DNA of 31,837 nucleotides, taken from assembly GCA_934491515.1 (NCBI GenBank), contig CAKSTF010000017.1:1-31837 (forward strand). Reading direction: 5' to 3'. The notes under the pieces were generated by a model. That model worked only from the letters and a program-made list of their open reading frames with translations. It had not been told where the DNA came from and ran no database searches. The position numbers were made by a program, and so were the translations under genes. This DNA is from an uncultured Eubacteriales bacterium. Its GTDB lineage: Bacteria; Bacillota; Clostridia; Oscillospirales; Acutalibacteraceae. Within the stretch, counting starts at the first letter, position 1, and the number at the start of each line of letters is the position of its first letter. Positions 6,747-13,340 of the stretch are shown here, one piece after another.

Positions 6747-8156
6747 ATGGCAAAAAATCCGCTTTTTATAACCGATACCATTCTGCGCGATGCGCACCAG
6801 TCGCAGGCGGCAACAAGAATGCGTATTGAAGATATGCTCCCCGCGCTTTCCACCCTTGATAAAGTCGGCTATTGGTCGCTTGAGTGCTGGGGCGGCGCCA
6901 CGTTTGATTCGTGCATGCGCTTTTTGGGCGAAGACCCATGGGAAAGGCTTCGTATTTTAAAGAAGAATCTGCCCAACACAAGGCTTCAAATGCTTTTCCG
7001 CGGTCAGAATATTTTAGGCTATAAGCATTACGGCGACGACGTTGTAGACGCTTTTGTAAAAAAATCAATTGAAAACGGAATCGACGTTCTGCGTATTTTT
7101 GACGCGCTTAACGATCCGCGCAATCTTGAACAGTCGATAAAATCCTGTAAAAAATACGGCGGAATATGCGAAGCGGCAATAAGTTATACCGTAAGCCCCG
7201 TTCATAACGAGGAATATTTTGTAAATCTTGCAAAAACGCTTAAGGAAATGGGCGCGGATACAATCTGTATTAAAGATATGGCAAATCTGCTTTTGCCGTA
7301 CGAGGCATACTCCCTTGTTAAAAAGATAAAAGAAAGCGTGGGACTTCCCGTACACCTGCATACGCATAACACCGCAGGCACGGGTGCGATGACCTATCTT
7401 AAAGCGTGTGAAGCAGGCGTTGATATTATAGATACGGCGCTCTCGCCGCTGGCAAACGGAACGTCGCAGCCCGCTACCGAGGCGCTTGTTGCGACCCTTG
7501 CAAACACCGACCGCGACACGGGCCTTGACCTTGAACTTATATCCGAAGCGGCGGCGCACTTTATAAAGGTTGCCGACCGTTTAAAGGCGGAAGGCAGTCT
7601 TGATACCAAGGTTTTGGGCGTGGACGGAAAGGCGCTTGTTTATCAGGTGCCCGGCGGAATGCTTTCAAACCTTTTAAGCCAGTTAAAACAGGCGGGTGCC
7701 GAGGAGAAATACTACGAAGCGCTTGCTGAAGTACCGCGGGTAAGAAAAGACTTCGGCTATCCTCCGCTTGTAACGCCTACAAGCCAGATAGTGGGTACCC
7801 AGGCGGTGCTTAACGTGCTTTCGGGCGAACGGTACAAGATGGTTACAAAGGAATCGAAAGCGCTTCTGCGCGGAGAGTACGGCGCGCTGCCTGCTCCCGT
7901 TAATGAAGAGGTGCGCAAAAAGGCGATAGGTAACGACGAGGTTATAACCTGCCGTCCTGCCGACCTTATCGGTGACGAACTGCCCCGGTACCGCGAAGAA
8001 CTTGCGGCAAAGGGACTTGGTAAATCGGAGGAGGATGTTTTAAGTTACGCCCTTTTCCCGGCGGTTGCCGAAAAGTTCTTTAAAGAACGCGACGGCGTTT
8101 GCGCCGAGGACGAAAACGCGGTGCGCGAACTGCACGTTGTTGATAACTCGATTTAA
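6747..8156 (+). CDS. oadA: Oxaloacetate decarboxylase alpha subunit (carboxyltransferase)
   Basis: A 469-residue cytosolic carboxyltransferase that moves the carboxyl of oxaloacetate to biotin. Visible residues include TILRDAHQS (11-19), the pyruvate-carboxylase-type start of the TIM barrel; CIKDMA (174-179), with K176 the carbamylated-lysine position; and HLHTHN (203-208), with metal-ligand histidines. The family's C-terminal PYC_OADA region continues to the end, but there is no biotinyl domain, matching the separate carrier at 5063. The sequence also resembles pyruvate carboxylase subunit B; the adjacent oadB and oadG argue for the Na+-pumping decarboxylase. Two terminators follow. Confidence 0.93.
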   Translation: MAKNPLFITDTILRDAHQSQAATRMRIEDMLPALSTLDKVGYWSLECWGGATFDSCMRFLGEDPWERLRILKKNLPNTRLQMLFRGQNILGYKHYGDDVVDAFVKKSIENGIDVLRIFDALNDPRNLEQSIKSCKKYGGICEAAISYTVSPVHNEEYFVNLAKTLKEMGADTICIKDMANLLLPYEAYSLVKKIKESVGLPVHLHTHNTAGTGAMTYLKACEAGVDIIDTALSPLANGTSQPATEALVATLANTDRDTGLDLELISEAAAHFIKVADRLKAEGSLDTKVLGVDGKALVYQVPGGMLSNLLSQLKQAGAEEKYYEALAEVPRVRKDFGYPPLVTPTSQIVGTQAVLNVLSGERYKMVTKESKALLRGEYGALPAPVNEEVRKKAIGNDEVITCRPADLIGDELPRYREELAAKGLGKSEEDVLSYALFPAVAEKFFKERDGVCAEDENAVRELHVVDNSI

Positions 8157-8194
8157 TAAAAACCGCGGCACATATTGCCGCAAAATAAAAAGAT

Positions 8195-8225
8195 ACGGTG
8201 CAGCCCGTCGGGCTGCACCGTGTTT
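8195..8225 (+). terminator. Terminator of the oad operon
   Basis: A perfect 12-bp stem (8195-8206 with 8210-8221) closes a three-base loop and is followed by GTTTTGCTTT. Confidence 0.85.
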
Positions 8226-8262
8226 TGCTTTAAAAACAGTTTGGCTTTTAAGTTAAAACAAA

Positions 8263-8295
8263 CGGCGCGGAAATTAAATCCGCGCCGCTTTTTTG
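8263..8295. terminator. Second terminator, converging genes
   Basis: CGGCGCGG (8263-8270) pairs with CCGCGCCG (8280-8287), followed by six T on the plus strand. On the minus strand the tail is less pure (GTTTGTTTT), but the hairpin is placed to end the hydrolase gene at 8339 as well. Confidence 0.75.
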
Positions 8296-8338
8296 GGTTT
8301 ATAGTCCGTTTGTGCCCGTAGTGCTTTGCCTAAAAAAA

Positions 8339-9682
8339 TTACTCTTTCTTCATTTTTTCAAGCATTTCGGTAAAGCAGGCGGCTACCGCCTCGCCCGTGC
8401 CACGCACATAACGGCCGCAGTCTGATTCGTAACAGGTGTAATCGTATCCGAAAGCGGAGGGGATATATCCCATATATCCGTTTGCAAGGCAGAATATCAT
8501 GGTGGTCGCAAAGGGGGAATCGTCGGTCACCTGCTTGCAGTAGGTGTCAAACAACTCGTCGGGCGCGCTTAAAAACGCAACGTCGCCCACCGAAAAGCCG
8601 TAAAGGTCAAGCCCTATGGCAGGCGGCAGGGTTGCCTTGCCCAAAATCGCGTTTGCGTGATAGGGGGAACGTATGCCAAGCGGCTCGCCCTTTTCCACGC
8701 AAAGCAGGCGGTCGTTTGTCTCTACCCACAGTTTGCGTATTATTTTGGCGTTTTCAAGCTGCTCCTTTGTAGGGATAGCAGTTTTTGCCGAATAAACGGT
8801 TTTTGTGCTTTTTATATCTCCTGTCGGGCGTTTTTTAAGCATACCGTTGTTTTCGGCGTCTATAACATACTGCGCCAACTGTTTTCCGTAAAGAACGTAA
8901 TCGGTGGTGTTGCGGTCCTCGGGTATCCGGCTTTGGTGATTTATGTTGCCGCTGGCACCCTGGAAGAACGCCGCAAGCGCGCCGGTTTTCTCCTCTATCG
9001 AATTGCGCATGGTAAGCGGAAAATCGGCGGAAAGGTCGTACTTTTTCTGTCCTCCCGTTTTATGGGCGTGGGCGCGCCAGTTTATAACGTAAACGTCTTT
9101 TCCTCCCGTGCGGACAAACTTTACTATATGCATGGCAGGGTCTGCTTTTGTGGCGTAATCGGCTATGGGCGAACGCTCAAAATGGCCGAAGTTGTCGCCT
9201 GCGTACGTGCCGTCCTCCAAACGGTAGTGGCGCACAAAGTTCATACCTTTTGTGTATGTGGTTCCCGAATATATTTCCGCAGGTTTAAGGTCGGCAACCG
9301 AAGCGCGCGCCGCATCTTCCAGTTTTTTATGAACAAGTTCTATGTATTCGGGCATATAGTCGCAGGCGTCCACGGTCCCAAGCGACGGCCCCGAATGCGT
9401 ATGCGTTGCCGAAATCACTATGCAGTCCGCCGAAATCCCAAGGTCTTTTATGTCCTCGGCAAGGCGATCGTGAAAATTAACCGTCATCGTGCTGTAATCG
9501 GCGGTTATGAAAAGCGCCGTTTTGCCGTTTTCATCGCGAAGCGCTACCGAGGTGATGAAAATTCCGTCCAGTATCCGGTTAGACATACGCATACCCGGGT
9601 TGCCGTAACCGTCAAGCGGTACCGACTGTGTGGGGGTGGCGTCTACGCGCGCAAAACCTACGCTGAATGTTTTGTTGTTCAT
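8339..9682 (-). CDS. Neutral/alkaline ceramidase-like hydrolase
   Basis: A 447-residue protein resembling the catalytic domain of neutral ceramidases and related bacterial proteins of unknown substrate. It has an early VDATPTQSVPLDGYG (13-27). THTHSGPS (93-100) corresponds to the zinc-binding HxH segment, and NWRAHAH (201-207) and FFQGASGNINH (239-249) match further conserved blocks. There is no signal peptide and no C-terminal immunoglobulin-like domain, so it is shorter than classical ceramidases and probably cytosolic. ATG at 9682 is preceded by GGGGGT eight bases away. An in-frame ATG at 9775 overlaps a TATAAT box and runs through a dispersed repeat, so I reject it. Amide hydrolase or esterase activity is inference. 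Confidence 0.8.
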   Translation of the reverse strand: MNNKTFSVGFARVDATPTQSVPLDGYGNPGMRMSNRILDGIFITSVALRDENGKTALFITADYSTMTVNFHDRLAEDIKDLGISADCIVISATHTHSGPSLGTVDACDYMPEYIELVHKKLEDAARASVADLKPAEIYSGTTYTKGMNFVRHYRLEDGTYAGDNFGHFERSPIADYATKADPAMHIVKFVRTGGKDVYVINWRAHAHKTGGQKKYDLSADFPLTMRNSIEEKTGALAAFFQGASGNINHQSRIPEDRNTTDYVLYGKQLAQYVIDAENNGMLKKRPTGDIKSTKTVYSAKTAIPTKEQLENAKIIRKLWVETNDRLLCVEKGEPLGIRSPYHANAILGKATLPPAIGLDLYGFSVGDVAFLSAPDELFDTYCKQVTDDSPFATTMIFCLANGYMGYIPSAFGYDYTCYESDCGRYVRGTGEAVAACFTEMLEKMKKE

Positions 9683-9693
9683 AAAAGTTACCC

Positions 9694-9779
9694 CCGATTG
9701 TTTTGTCTGCCGAATATCGGTACTTATTGCCCTGCCGATATCGGTAAAACGCCGTACTTTGATTGTTTTGTCCATTATA
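9694..9779 (-). promoter_or_regulatory. Promoter region with paired repeat elements upstream of the hydrolase
   Basis: On the minus strand a TATAAT (complement of 9774-9779) lies just before two copies of GACAAAACAATC (complements of 9761-9772 and 9694-9707, the second extended to GACAAAACAATCGG). Between them sit the palindrome CCGATATCGG and a near copy CCGATATTCGG, each followed by CAG. The doubled motifs suggest an operator or a structured leader. No good -35 box is visible at normal spacing. Confidence 0.5.
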
Positions 9780-9825
9780 GCAGACAGAAAGGGTCAAAAG
9801 TTGCGATTTTAAAGTGAAAAATTGC

Positions 9826-9863
9826 AAAAAGCCGTCCGCCCCGTTTTTTACGGAGCGAACGGC
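9826..9863 (-). terminator. Terminator of the malic enzyme gene
   Basis: On the minus strand a 13-bp stem with two G-U pairs (complements of 9851-9863 and 9831-9843) is followed by five T (complement of 9826-9830). Confidence 0.8.
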
Positions 9864-9913
9864 GCAAAGCGTTCGGAAAGCAGCGAAGAGAAAAAATTTT
9901 TGCCTGCTGCCTT

Positions 9914-11086
9914 TTAAATTCTTGCAACTCCCGAAAGTTTTGCGGCTTCGGCAACCGCCTTTGCTACGGTATCCTTTACCCTGTTATCAAACGGGGCGGG
10001 GATAATGTAATCGGCGGAAAGTTCATCGTCCGCCACAAGCGAGGCTATCGCCTTTGCGGCGGCAATCTTCATTTCGTCGTTTATGTCGGCGGCGCGAACG
10101 TCAAGCGCACCGCGGAAAATACCGGGGAAGGCAAGAACGTTGTTTATCTGATTCGGAAAGTCGCTTCTGCCCGTGCCCACAACGGCGGCGCCTGCTTTAA
10201 GCGCTAAATCGGGCATAATTTCGGGGGTCGGGTTCGCCATGGGGAAAAGAATGGGGTCTTTTGCCATATTTTTAACCATTTCTTCGGTAACGCAGCCCGG
10301 TGCCGAAACGCCGATAAATACATCTGCACCTTTAAGCACATCTTCAAGCGTACCCTTTCGCATACTGCTGTTGGTAATCTCCGCAATTTCTTCCTTTTCG
10401 GGGTTTAAGCCTTCTCTGCCTTTGTATATAGCGCCCTTGCGGTCGCACATAACAACGTCCTTAAGTCCCATGGAAATAAGCAGGCGGATAATCGCAATGC
10501 CCGCGGCACCCGCGCCGGAGGTTACAACGCGTATTTCGTCTATCTTTTTACCGGTAAGTTTAAGCGCGTTAAGCATTGCGGCAAGGCATACAACGGCGGT
10601 GCCGTGCTGGTCGTCGTGAAATACGGGGATATCGCATACCTTTTTAAGGCGGCGCTCAATTTCAAAACAGCGGGGTGCTGAAATGTCCTCAAGGTTTATG
10701 CCCCCGAAAGAGCCTGCAAGAAGTTCTACCGTCTTTACAATATCGTCCACTTCTTTTGAACGGATGCAAAGCGGAATGGCGTCGATATCGCCGAACTCTT
10801 TAAACAAAAGCGCCTTGCCCTCCATAACCGGCATACCGGCTTCGGGCCCTATGTCGCCAAGTCCCAGAACGGCAGTGCCGTCGGTAATAACGGCAACGGT
10901 GTTCCAGCGGCGCGTAAGTTCGTATGAAAGCGAGGGGTCCTTCTGTATTGCAAGGCAGGGCTCGGCAACGCCGGGTGTGTAGGCAAGCGAGAGCGCTTCC
11001 TTGGTTCCTGCGGTGGTGCGGGGCTTAATTTCTATTTTACCTCTCCATTCGGCGTGTTTCTGCATGGCAAGTTCTTTAATGTCCAT
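9914..11086 (-). CDS. Malic enzyme (NAD(P)-dependent malate dehydrogenase, decarboxylating)
   Basis: A 390-residue short-form bacterial malic enzyme that converts malate to pyruvate and CO2 with reduction of NAD(P)+. Signatures include YTPGVAEPC (37-45), TDGTAVLGLGDIGPEAGMPV (68-87), the FHDDQHGTAVV block (about 155-165) and a Rossmann GAGAAGIAI near 190-200. No phosphotransacetylase-like C-terminal extension is present, unlike MaeB. It has its own consensus promoter and terminator, so it is monocistronic. With the oxaloacetate decarboxylase nearby it makes pyruvate from C4 acids. Cofactor preference cannot be read with confidence. Confidence 0.95.
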   Translation of the reverse strand: MDIKELAMQKHAEWRGKIEIKPRTTAGTKEALSLAYTPGVAEPCLAIQKDPSLSYELTRRWNTVAVITDGTAVLGLGDIGPEAGMPVMEGKALLFKEFGDIDAIPLCIRSKEVDDIVKTVELLAGSFGGINLEDISAPRCFEIERRLKKVCDIPVFHDDQHGTAVVCLAAMLNALKLTGKKIDEIRVVTSGAGAAGIAIIRLLISMGLKDVVMCDRKGAIYKGREGLNPEKEEIAEITNSSMRKGTLEDVLKGADVFIGVSAPGCVTEEMVKNMAKDPILFPMANPTPEIMPDLALKAGAAVVGTGRSDFPNQINNVLAFPGIFRGALDVRAADINDEMKIAAAKAIASLVADDELSADYIIPAPFDNRVKDTVAKAVAEAAKLSGVARI

Positions 11087-11100
11087 AAAAACTTCCTTTC

Positions 11101-11175
11101 TTTTGGGTGTTACCCCAAAATAATACCGCGGTTATGAGTAAAAGTCAATACAGTGTTAAAAAATAGTCAATACAG
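11101..11175 (-). promoter_or_regulatory. Malic enzyme promoter with 22-bp-phased direct repeats
   Basis: On the minus strand TTGACT (complement of 11143-11148) and TATTAT (complement of 11120-11125) are 17 bases apart. AGTCAATACAG on the plus strand occurs at 11143-11153 and again at 11165-11175, two helical turns apart, with one copy covering the -35 box. Downstream, 11101-11120 forms an inverted repeat (TTTTGGG/CCCCAAAA). These look like regulator sites, but the regulator is unknown. Confidence 0.65.
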
Positions 11176-11225
11176 AAAAATTTTTCTCTCCGTTTCGCCC
11201 TACAGGTAAAGTATTTACAGATATT

Positions 11226-11269
11226 AAAAAAAGATTCCGAAAACCAAACGGTTTTCGGAATCTTTTTTT
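11226..11269. terminator. Terminator after rpsI, symmetric
   Basis: AGATTCCGAAAACC (11232-11245) pairs perfectly with 11250-11263 around AAAC, flanked by an A-run and a T-run. It ends the rplM-rpsI message on the minus strand. Confidence 0.9.
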
Positions 11270-11287
11270 GTTCTGAAATAAAAGAAA

Positions 11288-11686
11288 TTATCTCTTCGAG
11301 AACTGGGGTGCACGACGTGCGCCTTTGAGACCGTACTTCTTTCTTTCCTTCATACGAGGGTCTCTCGTAAGGAAGCCGGCCTTCTTGAGTTCGGGACGGA
11401 ACTCCGCGTCTGCCTGCAAAAGAGCGCGTGCAATACCGTGGCGGATAGCGCCTGCCTGACCGGTAACACCGCCGCCTGTAACGCGGCAAACAACGTCAAA
11501 CTTGTCGGCATTGTCGGTAAGGGTAAGGGGCTGACGAACGATAAGTTTAAGGGTTTCAAGACCGAAATAATCGTCTATATCCCTCTCGTTAACGGTGATC
11601 TTGCCCGTACCTTTGTAAAGACGTACACGGGCGACAGAACTCTTTCTTCTGCCGGTGCCGTAAAAATAAGGCTTTCCTTCAAACAT
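11288..11686 (-). CDS. rpsI: 30S ribosomal protein S9
   Basis: A 132-residue S9 (uS9) with YFYGTGRRKSSVARVRLYKG near the start, GGGVTGQAGAIRHGIARAL in the middle, and the basic tail ending APQFSKR. In the ribosome the C-terminal SKR tail reaches the P-site tRNA. It lies 17 bases downstream of rplM, the usual L13-S9 pair, and is followed by a strong terminator. Confidence 0.98.
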   Translation of the reverse strand: MFEGKPYFYGTGRRKSSVARVRLYKGTGKITVNERDIDDYFGLETLKLIVRQPLTLTDNADKFDVVCRVTGGGVTGQAGAIRHGIARALLQADAEFRPELKKAGFLTRDPRMKERKKYGLKGARRAPQFSKR

Positions 11687-11703
11687 AGTTACTGTCTCCC
11701 TTC

Positions 11704-12132
11704 TTAAAATTCAAGTTTTTCGGGCTTCTGCGCTACCTGAGCGTATTCAGCACCTCTGTAAACGTGAAGGCGGGTAAGCGCCTTTCTGCCTATGGTGGTA
11801 TCGGGAACCATGCCCTTTACCGCAAGTTCCATCGCAAGTTCGGGACGGGTAGCCATAAGGGTAGCATATTTAACTTCCTTAAGACCGCCGATGTAGCCGG
11901 TGTGACGGCGATAGAATTTCTTTTCAAGTTTTTTGCCGGTTAAAACTGCCTTTTCAGCATTGATGATAACAACGTGATCGCCGCAGTCAACATGGGGAGT
12001 AAACTCCGCCTTGCATTTGCCGCGAAGCAGGTCCGCAGCCTTAACGGCGGTGCGGCCAAGCGGACGGCCCGCTGCGTCGATTATATACCATTTGCGCTGT
12101 ACTTCGGCAGGTTTTGCCATAAATGTAGACAT
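11704..12132 (-). CDS. rplM: 50S ribosomal protein L13
   Basis: A 142-residue L13 (uL13), the usual length, with KWYIIDAAGRPLGRTA, the DHVVIINAEKAVLTGKK block and RLHVYRGAEYAQVAQKPEKL at the end. L13 is an early-assembly large-subunit protein. GGAGG precedes the ATG. It is first in the rplM-rpsI operon, with a consensus promoter and short GC-rich leader hairpin upstream. Confidence 0.98.
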   Translation of the reverse strand: MSTFMAKPAEVQRKWYIIDAAGRPLGRTAVKAADLLRGKCKAEFTPHVDCGDHVVIINAEKAVLTGKKLEKKFYRRHTGYIGGLKEVKYATLMATRPELAMELAVKGMVPDTTIGRKALTRLHVYRGAEYAQVAQKPEKLEF

Positions 12133-12153
12133 AATTAAACCTCCATAAAATAC

Positions 12154-12176
12154 GCGGGGCGCATAAATGCCCCTTT
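12154..12176 (-). promoter_or_regulatory. Possible L13 leader hairpin
   Basis: In the rplM 5' leader the minus strand reads GGGGCATTTATGCGCCCC, which folds into a GC stem just before the ribosome-binding site. L13 operons in Firmicutes are known to carry an autoregulatory leader. Whether this short hairpin is that element or only a local stem is uncertain. Confidence 0.35.
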
Positions 12177-12189
12177 GATGTGCCCGATT

Positions 12190-12218
12190 ATGATACCACA
12201 GGCGAAGCGGCTTGTCAA
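12190..12218 (-). promoter_or_regulatory. rplM-rpsI promoter
   Basis: On the minus strand TTGACA (complement of 12213-12218) and TATCAT (complement of 12190-12195) are separated by 17 bases. Confidence 0.85.
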
Positions 12219-12324
12219 CAACTTTTCTTCAAAATTTTAATTTAAAATACGCAATCTTTAAAATGCTCGCGTTTTCTCTTGTTTTCTCCCGTTTGCTCAC
12301 TTGCGATTTTTAAAAATTTGAACA

Positions 12325-12363
12325 GGCAAAACAATCGGAACCGTCGTATCCCGATTGCTTTGT
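12325..12363 (+). repeat. Dispersed hairpin element, copy 4
   Basis: GGCAAAACAATCGG (12325-12338) is followed by the matching arm CCGATTGCTTTG (12351-12362). CAATCGG/CCGATTG pair perfectly over a 12-base loop. It lies between the divergent rplM and ymdB promoters, ahead of the ymdB -35 box. The flank 12242-12320 shows no gene. Confidence 0.7.
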
Positions 12364-12374
12364 TTAAAGTATTG

Positions 12375-12403
12375 TTGAAATCGGCGGCGGAATATGGTAG
12401 AAT
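12375..12403 (+). promoter_or_regulatory. Promoter of ymdB
   Basis: TTGAAA (12375-12380) and TAGAAT (12398-12403) are 17 bases apart, about 40 bases before the ymdB ATG. Confidence 0.75.
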
Positions 12404-12443
12404 GTAATGTACGATTTTTATTTGATTTATTCGGAGGGACCGG

Positions 12444-13223
12444 ATGCGCGTATTATGTATAGGCGATGTTTTCGCAAGCGCAGGGTGCGATGTTCTGCTG
12501 CAGAAACTGCCGCGGCTTAAAAAAGAAAAGGGAATAGACCTTTGCATAGTAAACGGCGAAAATTCCGCCGACTGCAACGGCGTAACGCCGCAAAGTGCGG
12601 AAAAGATTTTTGCCGCCGGTGCCGATGTTATAACGGGCGGTAATCACAGTATGCGCAACAGCAGCATAACCGATATGCTTGAAGGCAACGGTTTTTTGCT
12701 TCGCCCCGACAATATTGCCGCAGCGGCAGGCAGCGGTTACTGCCTTTACGATATGGGCAGGTACGCCGCCGCCGTTATTAACCTTTCGGGGCAGATATGC
12801 CTTGAAAATCTTGAAGCCGCAAACCCGTTTTCCTCGGCGGACGTGCTTATATGCCGCGCAAAGGCGGAGGGTGCGCGCTTTATACTTTGTGATTTCCATG
12901 CCGAGGCAACAAGCGAAAAACGCGCTTTGGGATTTTATCTTGACGGCAGAATTTCCGCGCTCTTTGGCACGCACACCCACGTAAGAACGGCGGACGCACA
13001 GGTGCTGCCGCACGGCACGGGATATATAACCGACCTTGGAATGACAGGCGTTAAGCAGTCGGTTTTAGGCGTTAAAAAAGAGATAATAATCGAGCGTTTG
13101 CGCATAAAGGATATGTCAAAATTTTACCCTGCCGAGGGTGCGGCGCAGATATCGGGATGCGTTTTCGCGCTGGACGATAGAACGGGCCTTTGTACAGGTG
13201 CCGAGGGCTTTACCGCCGAGTAA
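12444..13223 (+). CDS. ymdB: YmdB-family metallophosphoesterase
   Basis: A 259-residue calcineurin-like phosphoesterase. Metal-site motifs appear in order: GDV (7-9), NGENSA (38-43), GGNHS (near 72), CDFHAEATSEK (near 153) and FGTHTHVRTAD (near 178), then GYITDLGMTG. The Bacillus subtilis homologue hydrolyses 2',3'-cyclic nucleotides and affects motility and biofilm decisions, so a similar role is inferred. The usual tryptophan after GNH is methionine here. GGAGGG precedes the ATG. It heads a plus-strand run leading to recG, though transcription through 13224-13340 is unproven. Confidence 0.9.
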   Translation: MRVLCIGDVFASAGCDVLLQKLPRLKKEKGIDLCIVNGENSADCNGVTPQSAEKIFAAGADVITGGNHSMRNSSITDMLEGNGFLLRPDNIAAAAGSGYCLYDMGRYAAAVINLSGQICLENLEAANPFSSADVLICRAKAEGARFILCDFHAEATSEKRALGFYLDGRISALFGTHTHVRTADAQVLPHGTGYITDLGMTGVKQSVLGVKKEIIIERLRIKDMSKFYPAEGAAQISGCVFALDDRTGLCTGAEGFTAE

Positions 13224-13224
13224 C

Positions 13225-13258
13225 GCGGCATACCGGCGGCGGAAAGCGGCATACCGGC
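13225..13258 (+). repeat. Direct repeat between ymdB and the lipoprotein gene
   Basis: GCGGCATACCGGC occurs at 13225-13237 and 13246-13258. It begins immediately after the ymdB stop codon. Function unknown. Confidence 0.7.
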
Positions 13259-13340
13259 AAAAAATCGGGATACAACCGCCTGCCGTAAATCATTGCTTAG
13301 TCTTTTAAAACTCATAAAACCTAAAAAAGGAGGGAACGGC

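Noticed and set aside
9683..9775. N-terminal extension of the hydrolase starting at ATG 9775
   Set aside because: The extension reads through two dispersed repeat copies, its ATG overlaps a TATAAT box, and there is no ribosome site; ATG 9682 has GGGGGT at good spacing.
8657..9817. Long plus-strand open frame of 386 codons opposite the ceramidase-like gene
   Set aside because: It is antisense to a gene with recognisable catalytic motifs, its residue composition is rich in Tyr, Val, Arg and Cys with no family match, and it has no ribosome-binding site.
12242..12577. Minus-strand frame across the rplM-ymdB intergenic region
   Set aside because: It crosses the ymdB promoter and start on the opposite strand, includes a dispersed hairpin copy, and shows no domain.
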